The position numbers and the translations under genes were made by a program. Source: Parasulfuritortus sp037439465 (GTDB taxonomy: Bacteria; Pseudomonadota; Gammaproteobacteria; Burkholderiales; Thiobacillaceae). From it: a stretch of 64,000 nucleotides of DNA. Position 1 is the stretch's first letter. Every line of letters begins with the position of its first letter. The stretch spans positions 124,001-188,000 of the forward strand of contig JBBIVX010000001.1 in assembly GCA_037439465.1 (NCBI GenBank), read 5' to 3'. Positions 1-9,693 of this stretch are shown piece by piece. The notes under the pieces were generated by a model. It did not search any database, was not told the origin of the DNA, and saw nothing but the letters and a program-made list of their open reading frames with translations.

Positions 1-1
1 T

Positions 2-675
2 CGTACCGGCGTACTGATCGGTGCCTTGACCACCCTTGTCACCCTGCCGCTGTCCATCGGTCTTGGCGTCTCGGCCGGTTTTTTCGGGGGTCGCGTGGAT
101 GACGCGGTGCAGTATATCTACACCACCCTCAACGCGATTCCCGGCGTGCTGCTCATCGCCGCCGCGGTGCTGATCATGCAGACCCAATTGGAGTCACATC
201 CAGGCTGGTTCGAAACCGGCGCCGAGCGCGCCGACCTGCGTCTGTTGTTCCTCTGCCTGATATTGGGCATGACCAGTTGGACTGGGCTCGCCCGTCTGTT
301 GCGCGGCGAGACCCTCAAGGTGCGCGAGCTCGATTACGTGGTGGCGGCGCGTGCCTTCGGGGTATCCGATGCCCGTATCCTGGCGCGCCACATACTGCCA
401 AATGTGCAGCATATCATCTTGATCTCGGTGGTGATGGATTTCTCCGGCCTGGTCCTGGCCGAGGCGGTGCTTTCCTATGTCGGCGTCGGCGTCGATCCGG
501 GCATGTACAGTTTTGGCAACATGATCAACGGCGCCCGCCTGGAGTTGGCGCGCGAGCCGGTAGTGTGGTGGCAGTTGGCGGCGGCCTTCGCCTTCATGTT
601 CGTGCTGGTGCTGGCGGCCAATCTGTTTGCTGACAGTGTGCGCGATGCCCTCGACCCGCGCGCGCGGAGGCGCCC

Positions 676-679
<4 letters not shown>
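2..679 (+). CDS. ABC transporter inner-membrane permease (DppC/OppC/YejE type), 5' end outside window
   Basis: The frame is open from the left edge, so the gene starts upstream; 225 residues are visible. It is a hydrophobic multi-pass protein with the permease EAA-type loop (VVAARAFGVSDARILARHIL), which docks on the ATPase subunit. The family forms the channel of peptide or nickel ABC importers in the inner membrane. Its stop overlaps the start of the double-ATPase gene (ATGA at 676-679), so the two are translationally coupled parts of one transporter. The pairing with a fused ATPase resembles YejBEF and related microcin C or oligopeptide systems. The substrate cannot be read from this fragment, and the binding protein and second permease lie outside the window. 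Confidence 0.9.
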
Positions 680-2515
<1,836 letters not shown>

Positions 2516-2526
<11 letters not shown>

Positions 2527-3913
2527 TGGGTATTAGGAGGATGTCGCCCGGCCGCAGGGTCTTGATGGGGCGGTTGTATTCGCGCAGTTCGGCCACGGTC
2601 ACCTTGTAGCGCGACGCCAGTTTCGCCAGCGTCTCGCCGCGGCGCACCAAGTGGCCGCGCATGATCGGCCCCGTTTTTGCCTTACCCGCGGCCTTGCCTG
2701 TCGCCTTGGGTTTTTCCGGCGTGGCCATGGCTACTTTCTGGGCCGGTGTGTCGGCGGGCGGGGTTATGCCCGGCGTTGCCATCTTGGCCGCCGGCAACAG
2801 CAGGGTCTGGGCTTGGGCCAACTTGCCACGCTTGAGCGCGAGCGGATTGTGGTCCTGTAGCCATTGTACGGTCACGTCGAATCGCTCGGCGATGCGGCTC
2901 AGGAATTCACCCTTGCGGGCGGAGTAGGGATGCAGGCGAATTTGCCGGCTCTCTGTCTCGGCCAGGTTGGTCTGGAAGGTGTCGGCCTTGTCAATCGGCA
3001 GCAGCAGCGTGTTCTGCGAATCGGCGTGGATGACGCGACGGCGGAAGCCGGGGTTGAGAGCGAGGAACTCGTCCTGGCTCATATCGGCGAGGCGGGCGGC
3101 CGTCTTCGCCTCGATGGGATAGCTCAGGCTGACCTGGCGGAAGTAGGGGGTGTTGGCGAGGGTGTCGAGGGCCAGCCCGAAGCGTGCCGGCCGTTGTATG
3201 GCATGGCGCACGGCGAGCAGCTTGGGGACGTAATGGCGGGTTTCGGTCGGCAGGTCCAGGTTCAGGTAATCCTCGCCAAGCCCCCTCGCCCGGTTGCGCT
3301 GGATGGCGCGCGCCACACAGCCTTCACCGCAGTTGTAAGCGGCCAGCGCCAGCTCCCAGCGGCCAAACTGCCGTTGCAGCTTTTGCAGATAATCCAGTGC
3401 CGCCTGAGTTGCGGTGACGACATCCCTCCGGCCGTCATACCAGCCATTTTGCTTGAGGCCGAAGACCTTGCCTGTGGAGGGAATGAATTGCCAGATGCCG
3501 GAGGCCTGCTGGGGCGATTGCGCCTGCGGGTTGTAGGCCGATTCGATGATCGGCAGCAGGGCGATTTCCATGGGCATGTGCCGCTTGTCCAGCTCCTCCA
3601 TGATATGGAAAAGATAAGGGCGGCTGCGCTCAATGGCGCGTTGCAGGTAGCTCGGGTGTGAGGCGAACCAGTTTTCATGGACACCTACCAGGGTGGTGTC
3701 CAGGTCAGGCAGGGCAAGACCGGCGCGCAAGCGCTGCCAGAGGTCGGCATGCTCCGCCTCGCTGGTCTCGGGCGGTATTACGGCTTCGGTGTCCGAACTC
3801 AGCGTGGCGCTGACTGGGGAGTTCTCGGGAGGGGGTAGGACCGGTTCTGCCGCCAGGGCAGGCGGGACAGCAAGTAAAACGGTCAACAGTAATGCGATGG
3901 CGTATCGAGGCAT
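2516..3913 (-). CDS. mltD: Membrane-bound lytic murein transglycosylase D (MltD-like)
   Basis: The 465-residue protein begins MPRYAIALLLTV, an export signal ending near ALA-AE; I chose this start over an upstream ATG at 4018 because the signal peptide begins here. The SLT domain has the catalytic Glu124 in IESAYNP, followed by ASGIWQFIPSTG and the NGWYDGRRDV segment. The C-terminus has one diverged and one clear LysM repeat (HLVRRGETLAKLASRYKVTV) that would bind peptidoglycan. The enzyme cleaves glycan strands to 1,6-anhydro products in the periplasm. E. coli MltD is a lipoprotein, but no lipobox cysteine is visible here, so this copy may be soluble. Gene order with gloB and rnhA matches other betaproteobacteria. 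Confidence 0.93.
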
Positions 3914-4048
3914 CGGTGCTGCGGCCGTGGAAACGCCCTGAACGTTTGCCGCCGCCGTGGTGGAAAGTGGGCCTATTTTATTGAATATGGACAGATTAGG
4001 CAACACAATAAGAATCATGATGTTGCCGACTATTCTTTAGATGGTTTG

Positions 4049-4816
4049 TCAATAAACGTCCTTGCGCCGGCGCAATTCGGCAAAAAGATCGGCAGCGTCC
4101 GGCGGCAGCGGGTGGCCGGCCTGCCTTTCCAGGGCGACGCGCAAGTTGGGGTCGTGGCAGCGGAGGAAGGGGTTGCGCGTCAGTTCCTCGCCCAGACGCA
4201 CCGGCAGGGTGGGACGACCGGCCTGGCGCAGGGCCGTGCTGGCCAACTGCCAGGCTTGCAGGGCGGGGTTGTCGGGATCGACGCCGAGGGCGAAGCGGAT
4301 GTTGTTGAGGGTGTATTCGTGGGCGGCGCAGACCAGGGTGTCGGCGGGCAGGGTGGACAAGCGCCGCAGGCTGGCATGGAGCGCCGCGGGTGTGCTTTCG
4401 AACACCCGGCCGCAGCCGCAGGAGAACAGGGTGTCGCCGCTGAATAGCCAGCCATGGCCATGATAGGCGAGGTGGCCGAGGGTATGGCCGGGAATTTCGA
4501 GTACAGCGAAATCCAAATCCAATGCGGGCACGTTGACCCGGTCGCCTTCGGCCAGACGATGATCGACGCCGGCGATGTCGTCCCGTGCCGGGCCGTAGAC
4601 CGGCATGGGGTGCCGAAGTAGCACCGCCGCCAGACCGCCACAGTGATCGTGGTGGTGGTGGGTGACGAGCATGGCGACGGGACATAGGCGCCGCTTTGCC
4701 ACCCAGGCTAGAATCGGTTCGGCCTCGCCGGGATCGACGAGGAGGGCGTGGGCGCCATCATGCACGGCCCAGATATAGTTGTCCTCGAAGGCCAGGATCG
4801 GTTCAAGATGCAGCAT
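4049..4816 (-). CDS. gloB: Hydroxyacylglutathione hydrolase (glyoxalase II)
   Basis: The 255-residue metallo-beta-lactamase-fold protein starts at MLHLEPILAFEDNYIW; that segment matches the family N-terminus, so I prefer it to an ATG nine codons upstream. The binuclear metal motif THHHHDH is at residues 52-58, with further metal ligands in GHTLGHLAYH and FSGDTLFSCGCGR. The C-terminal glutathione-binding part (AAHEYTLNNIRFAL, ending ELRRRKD) is present. It hydrolyses S-lactoylglutathione to lactate and glutathione, the second step of methylglyoxal detoxification in the cytoplasm. It diverges from the methyltransferase gene across only 25 bases, which must hold both control regions. Confidence 0.95.
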   Translation of the reverse strand: MLHLEPILAFEDNYIWAVHDGAHALLVDPGEAEPILAWVAKRRLCPVAMLVTHHHHDHCGGLAAVLLRHPMPVYGPARDDIAGVDHRLAEGDRVNVPALDLDFAVLEIPGHTLGHLAYHGHGWLFSGDTLFSCGCGRVFESTPAALHASLRRLSTLPADTLVCAAHEYTLNNIRFALGVDPDNPALQAWQLASTALRQAGRPTLPVRLGEELTRNPFLRCHDPNLRVALERQAGHPLPPDAADLFAELRRRKDVY

Positions 4817-4841
4817 GTCCGCAATGATAAGGGTGAAAGGC

Positions 4842-5546
4842 ATGACGCCAAACTGGTTTGAGTCGGCGACCGGGCGCTATGTGCTGGAGCGCGAGCAGGA
4901 CTGGTTCGATGCCGCCTGTGCCGACATCTTTGGTTTCAACGCCGTGCAGGTCGGGCAGTGCCATGTGGATTTCCTGCGCGCCAACCGGATGCCGTTCCAC
5001 TTCACCGCCTCGGTGGCCTCCGGCCAGTTGCGGGCGCGGCCAGAGGCGTTGCCACTGGCCGGACAGTCGATCGACCTGGTCGTCTTGCCCCACGTACTGG
5101 AATTTTCGCCGCAGCCGCACCAGACCCTGCGGGAAGTGGAGCGGGTGTTGCGGCCAGAGGGGCAGCTCTTGCTCGCTGGTTTCAATCCGCTCAGCCTGTG
5201 GGGACTGAAACGCCGCCTGTGTGAACCGCCGTCTTACCCCTGGAGCGGCCATTTTTTGCATCTGGCGAGGATAAAGGATTGGCTGTCGTTGCTCGGCTTT
5301 GAAATATTGGCCGGACGCATGGCGTGTTATGCGCCGCCGTTTGATAATGCGAACTGGCTGCGTCGCTTCCATTTCATGGAGGCGGCGGGTGACCGCTGGT
5401 GGGCGATGGGCGGTGGCGTCTACCTGTTGCAGGCGGTCAAGCGGGTGCGCGGGATGCGGCTGATTGCGCCGCGCTGGGAAGACGGTTGGGTGGCCAAACC
5501 GACCCTGGCGCAATCGCCAAACAGAATGGTCAATGGAAAACGATGA
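4842..5546 (+). CDS. Class I SAM-dependent methyltransferase-like protein
   Basis: This 234-residue protein begins MTPNWFESATGRYVLEREQ, after AAGG at 4837-4840. The C-terminal half looks like a Methyltransf_11 domain: IDLVVLPHVLEFSPQPHQTL, then LREVERVLRPEGQLLLAGFNP, matching motifs II and III. Motif I, the glycine-rich SAM-binding loop, is poorly conserved (FNAVQVGQC), so SAM binding is inferred from the rest of the fold. Its stop overlaps rnhA (ATGA at 5543-5546), making a coupled unit with rnhA and dnaQ. The same gene sits between gloB and rnhA in many betaproteobacteria, but to my knowledge its substrate is not established. Confidence 0.78.
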   Translation: MTPNWFESATGRYVLEREQDWFDAACADIFGFNAVQVGQCHVDFLRANRMPFHFTASVASGQLRARPEALPLAGQSIDLVVLPHVLEFSPQPHQTLREVERVLRPEGQLLLAGFNPLSLWGLKRRLCEPPSYPWSGHFLHLARIKDWLSLLGFEILAGRMACYAPPFDNANWLRRFHFMEAAGDRWWAMGGGVYLLQAVKRVRGMRLIAPRWEDGWVAKPTLAQSPNRMVNGKR

Positions 5547-6001
5547 GCGAGAAAGCGGAATCCTGGGTGGACCTGTTTACCGACGGCGCCTGCAAGGGTA
5601 ACCCCGGCGTCGGTGGCTGGGGCGTGTTCATGCGCTACGGCGGCCACGAGAAGACGTTGTTTGGTGGCGCCAGGGCGACCACCAACAACCGCATGGAGCT
5701 GTGCGCAGTGATAGAGGGTCTGAAGGCCCTCAAGCGGGCCAGCCCGGTGCGCGTGCATACCGACTCGCAATATGTGCAGAAGGGCATCTCCGCCTGGCTC
5801 AAGGACTGGAAACGGCGTGGCTGGAAGACCAGCGCCGGCCAGCCGGTGAAGAACCGTGACCTCTGGGAAGAACTGGATCGCCTCGCCAGCCAGCATCGGG
5901 TGGAATGGCATTGGGTGCGTGGCCACGCCGGTCATGCCGAAAACGAAGCCGCCGACCATCTCGCCAACGAGGGTGTCAGGCAGATCATGGCGGAGGCGTG
6001 A
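5543..6001 (+). CDS. rnhA: Ribonuclease HI
   Basis: The 152-residue protein has the complete catalytic carboxylate set: Asp14 in FTDGACKGNPG, Glu52 in NNRMEL, Asp74 in HTDSQYV and Asp138 in NEAADHLAN. The basic handle region (WLKDWKRRGWKTS) of the E. coli-type enzyme is present. It cuts the RNA strand of RNA:DNA hybrids during replication, removing primers and R-loops. The start ATG overlaps the upstream methyltransferase stop, and the stop TGA abuts the dnaQ ATG with no gap. The rnhA-dnaQ pairing is common in proteobacteria, so the assignment is secure. Confidence 0.97.
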   Translation: MSEKAESWVDLFTDGACKGNPGVGGWGVFMRYGGHEKTLFGGARATTNNRMELCAVIEGLKALKRASPVRVHTDSQYVQKGISAWLKDWKRRGWKTSAGQPVKNRDLWEELDRLASQHRVEWHWVRGHAGHAENEAADHLANEGVRQIMAEA

Positions 6002-6685
6002 ATGCGGCAGATCGTGCTGGATACCGAAACGACCGGTCTCAATCCGGAATTGGGGCACCGCGTCATCGAGATCGGGGCGGTGGAGATTCAGAACCGCCGG
6101 CTGACCGGCGGCACCTTTCATGTCTATCTGAATCCCGACCGGGACATCGACGCCGGGGCCATGGACGTGCATGGACTGACCAGGGATTTCCTGGCCGACA
6201 AGCCAAGATTCCCGGATGTGCTGGCAGATTTCCTTGCTTTCATTGCCGACGCCGAGCTGGTCATACACAATGCGCCGTTCGACGTGGGTTTCCTCAACAT
6301 GGAGCTGCGTCGGACAGAGACGCCACCCTTGGACCGGCATTGTCTGGGCATACTCGATACCCTGAGGCTGGCGAAAGACCTGCATCCCGGCCAGAAGAAC
6401 AATCTCGACGCACTCTGTAGTCGCTATGCGGTTGATAATTCCAATCGGGCCTACCATGGCGCGCTGCTCGACGCCGAGTTGCTGGCCGAGGTCTATCTCG
6501 CCATGACCCGTGGCCAGGAAAGTCTGGCCATCGAATCATTCGCTTCTTCATCAGCGCAGCGGCCGTGCGCCGAAGTATTGGTTCGCACGCTGGTGATGCG
6601 GGCCAGTGCCGGGGAAATGGCCGAGCATGAGGCTTACCTCGCGGCCATGGCCGGGGAGTGTGGCCAACTGCCCATGACTTGGTGA
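6002..6685 (+). CDS. dnaQ: DNA polymerase III epsilon subunit (proofreading 3'-5' exonuclease)
   Basis: The 227-residue DEDDh exonuclease has ExoI DTETTGL with Asp7 and Glu9, ExoII around IHNAPFDVGFLN, and ExoIII YHGALLDAELLAEVYL with the catalytic His and Asp. IEIGAVEI and HGLTRDFL also match the family. It proofreads the replicative polymerase as part of the core with alpha and theta. The C-terminal 50 residues, which would bind the polymerase, are less conserved. It starts directly after the rnhA stop. Length is normal for betaproteobacterial DnaQ. Confidence 0.96.
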   Translation: MRQIVLDTETTGLNPELGHRVIEIGAVEIQNRRLTGGTFHVYLNPDRDIDAGAMDVHGLTRDFLADKPRFPDVLADFLAFIADAELVIHNAPFDVGFLNMELRRTETPPLDRHCLGILDTLRLAKDLHPGQKNNLDALCSRYAVDNSNRAYHGALLDAELLAEVYLAMTRGQESLAIESFASSSAQRPCAEVLVRTLVMRASAGEMAEHEAYLAAMAGECGQLPMTW

Positions 6686-6758
6686 TACTATGTCCTGGCG
6701 CTCGGGTCTTGGGGCGGCAGCCGTAAACGAGTGGCAAAAAAAACATAGATCATGGTGA

Positions 6759-6850
6759 GGTGTTTGCCGGGCAAGGCTCCGGCGAAACCAACTGGCATGG
6801 ACCCGCGGCGCGAAGGCCGCTGGGTTTACCCTAAGGAGGCGCCAGTGCAT
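6759..6850 (+). promoter_or_regulatory. Structured 5' leader, candidate cis-regulatory RNA
   Basis: Three stems can be drawn by eye. Stem A pairs GGTgTTTGCCGG (6759-6770) with CCGGCGAAACC (6779-6789), 11 pairs with one bulged G. An outer stem pairs ACTGGC (6791-6796) with GCCAGT (6841-6846). Inside it, ACCCGCGGC (6801-6809) pairs with GCCGCtGGGT (6816-6825). ACCC occurs again at 6828-6831 and could compete for the same GGGT, giving two mutually exclusive folds. A strong Shine-Dalgarno, AAGGAGG (6833-6839), lies between the inner stem and the closing strand. I do not recognise a known riboswitch class. Region 6686-6758 upstream holds nothing I can name apart from an A-rich run near 6736. Confidence 0.5.
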
Positions 6851-6868
6851 AAAACGTGCAGGCAATGA
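6845..6868 (+). CDS. Possible 7-codon leader peptide (GTG start) coupled to the next gene
   Basis: GTG at 6845 lies 5 bases after the strong AAGGAGG (6833-6839), which is ideal spacing; the next gene's own starts are 16 or more bases away. The frame reads M-H-K-T-C-R-Q then TGA at 6866-6868, overlapping the ATG at 6865 as ATGA. This suggests ribosomes load on the leader and re-initiate at the main gene. It is too short for protein-level evidence, so this is an inference from spacing and overlap only. Confidence 0.35.
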   Translation: MHKTCRQ

Positions 6869-7914
6869 ATAGGGACCGATACGACGCGGGTTGCGGACGG
6901 CAGGCGGGAGGAGGCTTGAATCGCCCCGGTCTGGCCATGCCCACTAAGCTGTCCCGACGCCTGGCACTGACCCCGATACTCTGGCTGGTGGCGTTGCTTT
7001 GCTTGCCGGTCCAGCTATTCTGTCTCGGCGGCAACTTGGTTTGGGCGGCGGAAGCACCGCGCATCGAGGTGCTGTTGAGTGAACAATTGCCGGCCTATCA
7101 GCAGGCGGTCGAGGCCTTTTCGGCCTCGCTTGCAAGCGGCTATGCCATACATACCCATGTACTCGATCTCATGTCGGAGGACGAACTCGGCCAGTTGGAT
7201 CGGCCCGGCCGCCTGATCGTGCCGGTCGGGGTGCGCGCCACCCAGCGTATCTCCGACATCTACGCCGGCAGAGCAGCGGTGCTGGCCTTGTTGCTGCCGC
7301 GCGCCGCCATGGAGAGCATGCGCTGGCGTGGCGACATCAACGGCAAGGTATCGGCCGTCTATCTCGATCAGCCACTGCAGCGTTCACTTGCGCTGATCCG
7401 GCAGGTGATGCCCAGGGCGGCACGTGTCGGCATCATCGTCGACGAGGGGGAGACGGCGAATGTGCGCGCCTATCGCGCCGCGGCCCACCGCCAAAAGTTG
7501 ATATTGGCGCATGAGACGGTGACCAGCCAAGGGGAGGTGGCGCTCGCCTTGCAGCGTTTGTTGGCACGCATCGATGTATTGTTGTTGCTGCCGGACCCGC
7601 TGGTGGTCAATGAGCAAACGGCGCGGGTGTTGCTGGTATCGAGCTATCGCGAGCATGTCCCGGTGATCGCCTTTTCGCGCGGGCTGGTCAACGCCGGCGC
7701 GGTGGCGGCTGTGGTCTCCGACCCCGCCGACATCGGCCGTGAAGGCGCGCTCCTGGCTCAGCGCTGGAACCCCGAGACCGGGGCGTTGCCGCCGCCGCGG
7801 GTGGCTGGCAACTATGCCGTCGTCCTCAACCGGCGGGTGGCGGGCTCGCTCAATATCCAGTTGGACGGCGACGTGGAGATATGGCGTCGCCTGCGCGCGG
7901 GCGAGGGCCGCTGA
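6865..7914 (+). CDS. Exported ABC_sub_bind-like periplasmic protein
   Basis: The main body resembles the ABC_sub_bind family (PF04392): a Rossmann-like binding protein with LALIRQVMPRAARVGIIVDEG, the loop VIAFSRGLVNAGAVAAVVSD and DIGREGALLAQRW. The hydrophobic stretch LALTPILWLVALLCLPVQLF and an A-x-A site (VWAAEA) indicate export to the periplasm. Start is uncertain: ATG 6865 overlaps the leader peptide stop and gives 349 residues with a long n-region; ATG 6937 (MPTKLSRRLAL) gives a normal signal peptide but has a poorly placed ribosome site. No transporter genes adjoin it, so it may be an orphan sensor or binding protein. Ligand unknown. Confidence 0.75.
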   Translation: MNRDRYDAGCGRQAGGGLNRPGLAMPTKLSRRLALTPILWLVALLCLPVQLFCLGGNLVWAAEAPRIEVLLSEQLPAYQQAVEAFSASLASGYAIHTHVLDLMSEDELGQLDRPGRLIVPVGVRATQRISDIYAGRAAVLALLLPRAAMESMRWRGDINGKVSAVYLDQPLQRSLALIRQVMPRAARVGIIVDEGETANVRAYRAAAHRQKLILAHETVTSQGEVALALQRLLARIDVLLLLPDPLVVNEQTARVLLVSSYREHVPVIAFSRGLVNAGAVAAVVSDPADIGREGALLAQRWNPETGALPPPRVAGNYAVVLNRRVAGSLNIQLDGDVEIWRRLRAGEGR

Positions 7915-7921
7915 CCGTCTG

Positions 7922-8137
7922 TCACTCGACGACCTGATAGCCGCCCGCGACGATGCTCTGCTTGAGCGCTTCGACCGGCGTGAGCGCGTTGTCGTAATCG
8001 ATGTCGACGCGACCGCTGGCCAGGTCGGCCACCACGGTCTGCACGCCCGGCAATTGGCCGAGCAGGCGTTGGACGCTGCCGACACAACCCATGCAGGTCA
8101 TGCCGCTGACTTTTAAGGTGATATGTGTGTTGCTCAT
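7922..8137 (-). CDS. Heavy-metal-associated (HMA, CopZ-like) domain protein
   Basis: A 71-residue single HMA domain with the metal-binding motif GMTCMGC (Cys15 and Cys18) and the usual beta-alpha-beta-beta-alpha-beta pattern ending GGYQVVE. Such proteins carry Cu(I) or other soft metals to P-type ATPases. Its start overlaps the flgN stop (ATGA on the minus strand, 8134-8137), so it is the third gene of an flgM-flgN-HMA unit. No copper ATPase, regulator or oxidase gene is nearby. Why a metal chaperone should be coupled to flagellar genes is not clear from the sequence. Confidence 0.88.
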   Translation of the reverse strand: MSNTHITLKVSGMTCMGCVGSVQRLLGQLPGVQTVVADLASGRVDIDYDNALTPVEALKQSIVAGGYQVVE

Positions 8138-8586
8138 ACTTTATCCAGGGTGTTGGTGGCTTGAAAAACCTCTTGCAGCTGACCGTCGGCGCCATAGACG
8201 CTACCGCGGTTGGCGGCCGTCGTGAGGACGTCGAGGGCAAGGCGGGTACGCCGCATCTGCGCCTCGATGAGTACATTGTTGCCTTGGTTGAGCTTGGCGG
8301 CGCGCCCGGTCAGCGCCTTGATTTCCTGCCATCTGGTGGTGACGGCGGGCTGAGCGGCAAGGGTGGCATCGAGGTGGGCGCTGGCGCCGGCGAGGGCGCG
8401 GTTGGCCGCGACCAGTTGCTGCCAGGCGGTGTTGACGGCCTCGGCCCAGCGGGTCTTCTCGGTGACGATGGCGGTCAGTATGTCAGGCTGCAGGTCCGCC
8501 AGCGCTGCGGCTTCGCGCTCAAGCAGGTCGATGAAGGCGTCGAGGGTGTGTTTGAGCTCGGCCAGCGCGGCCTCGACCGCGGTCAT
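8134..8586 (-). CDS. flgN: FlgN, flagellar export chaperone
   Basis: A 150-residue, nearly all-helical protein matching FlgN in length and pattern, with the conserved C-terminal segment LNQGNNVLIEAQMRRTRLAL. FlgN binds the hook-filament junction proteins FlgK and FlgL and delivers them to the flagellar export gate. The gene follows flgM with an ATGA overlap (8583-8586) and is itself overlapped by the HMA gene. flgK and flgL, its expected clients, lie about 10 kb away on the other strand. Sequence identity in FlgN is generally low, so the call leans on position as well. Confidence 0.9.
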   Translation of the reverse strand: MTAVEAALAELKHTLDAFIDLLEREAAALADLQPDILTAIVTEKTRWAEAVNTAWQQLVAANRALAGASAHLDATLAAQPAVTTRWQEIKALTGRAAKLNQGNNVLIEAQMRRTRLALDVLTTAANRGSVYGADGQLQEVFQATNTLDKV

Positions 8587-8888
8587 GGCTGGCCCTGCCG
8601 GCGCAATTGTTCCACGGTGGTCTGCACCAAAGCGTCTGCCACGGCCTCCTCGTTCACCTGAAAATGGCCGTCGGCGATGGCCTGGCGTACCGCCTCCACC
8701 TTATCGGTATCTTCGGCGGGCATGCCCGCCAGGGCCTCTTCCATGGCATTGAGCGTGGTGGAGGCCAGAGTCAGCTCGACGCTGTCGGCGATGGCGGCGT
8801 CCGTGTCCGCAGCCGTCTTCCCCTTGTCGCCACGGGTCGCGCGCGTCCGCACCGCCGCCACACTCTTGAGAGAATTGTCAATTTTCAC
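8583..8888 (-). CDS. flgM: FlgM, anti-sigma-28 factor
   Basis: A 101-residue protein with the FlgM start MKIDNSLKSVA, a disordered middle and the C-terminal sigma-28-binding region (DKVEAVRQAIADGHFQVNEE). FlgM holds FliA inactive until the hook-basal body is complete and FlgM is exported. The start is GTG at 8888 with GGAGG just upstream; no better ATG exists. A sigma-28-type promoter lies 29 to 55 bases upstream, so FlgM would be made under the factor it inhibits. It is the first gene of the flgM-flgN-HMA unit. Confidence 0.94.
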   Translation of the reverse strand: MKIDNSLKSVAAVRTRATRGDKGKTAADTDAAIADSVELTLASTTLNAMEEALAGMPAEDTDKVEAVRQAIADGHFQVNEEAVADALVQTTVEQLRRQGQP

Positions 8889-8916
8889 GCCGGCCTCCTT
8901 GCAGATGACATTGACG

Positions 8917-8943
8917 ATATCGGCAGTTTACCCCTCAACTTGA
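8917..8943 (-). promoter_or_regulatory. Sigma-28 (FliA) promoter for flgMN
   Basis: On the minus strand TCAAG (8943-8939) is followed after 14 bases by GCCGATAT (8924-8917). This closely matches the FliA consensus TCAAG/TAAAG-N14-GCCGATAA. It lies in the 61-base gap between flgA and flgM, correctly oriented for flgM. Confidence 0.78.
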
Positions 8944-8949
8944 ATCATC

Positions 8950-9639
8950 TCATGGCTGCACGCGGACTGTCCCGTCCGCCTGCGCGATGCCCTGCACCAC
9001 ACGGCCAGCCATGGTCTTCAGACGGACACTGTCGCCGACGGCGGCTTGTTGCTGGGCAATGCCATCCTGGCCGATCTCGAAGCCGGTGCCTCCGGCCACG
9101 ATGCGCACCCGTTGCCCGGAACGGATGATCGGCTCCCGTCTTAGCCTATCGACGCTGATGGGGGCGCCGGCCGGCAGCGGTCGCGTCAGCATGGCGCCGC
9201 GCAGTTTGTCAGGATCACGCGGGTAGCGGCCGGGATCGCCGACATATTCGATATTGGCCAGCCGCAAATCGTTTCCGCTCAGGCGCTGGTTGGCGGGCAG
9301 CGGCTGGCAAGTGACCAGGGCCGGCCCGCGCAGGCGGATGTGAAAGCCGAGGTACAGCGACCAGACCGGCGACTCGCAACGTACGCCAAGATTGCCGGAG
9401 CCCCAGGCATGGTTGCCGATGGGCAGGAAAAAGACCGGTTGGTCGCAATGGCCGAGGCGAAGACGCGGGTCTGCCTTGTCGACGTCGACATGGACCTCGG
9501 CGTCGGGGTAAGCATCGCGTGCCAATCTCTGCAAATGCCGGGCGGCGCCGACCCGCATCGCCTCCAGGTCCTGGTCGGTTCCGGCCAGGGCACAGGCTGG
9601 GCCTATCAGCATGGCCAAAAAGCCGAGTAGACAACGCAT
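8950..9639 (-). CDS. flgA: FlgA, P-ring assembly chaperone
   Basis: A 229-residue periplasmic protein with signal peptide MRCLLGFLAMLIGPACALA, preceded by GGGAG at good spacing; the frame stays open further upstream but that part is only antisense to the cyclase gene. The C-terminal SAF-type domain is visible (GAMLTRPLPAGAPISVDRLR, then VRLKTMAGRVVQGIAQADG). FlgA helps FlgI assemble into the P ring around the rod. It is transcribed toward flgM but ends upstream of the flgM promoter. Divergent placement from flgB-L is usual in beta- and gammaproteobacteria. Confidence 0.93.
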   Translation of the reverse strand: MRCLLGFLAMLIGPACALAGTDQDLEAMRVGAARHLQRLARDAYPDAEVHVDVDKADPRLRLGHCDQPVFFLPIGNHAWGSGNLGVRCESPVWSLYLGFHIRLRGPALVTCQPLPANQRLSGNDLRLANIEYVGDPGRYPRDPDKLRGAMLTRPLPAGAPISVDRLRREPIIRSGQRVRIVAGGTGFEIGQDGIAQQQAAVGDSVRLKTMAGRVVQGIAQADGTVRVQP

Positions 9640-9693
9640 GCCATCTCCCAACATCATTAGCGCTTTCATTCTAATCCCAACCCTTCGCCGTCC

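Noticed and set aside
6759..6850. c-di-GMP-I (GEMM), cobalamin or other known riboswitch upstream of the ABC_sub_bind gene
   Set aside because: Some short strings look similar, but the conserved GEMM core order (GGGCAAACC, then GACGCAAAGCC, then GGGGUUACC) and the B12 box are absent.
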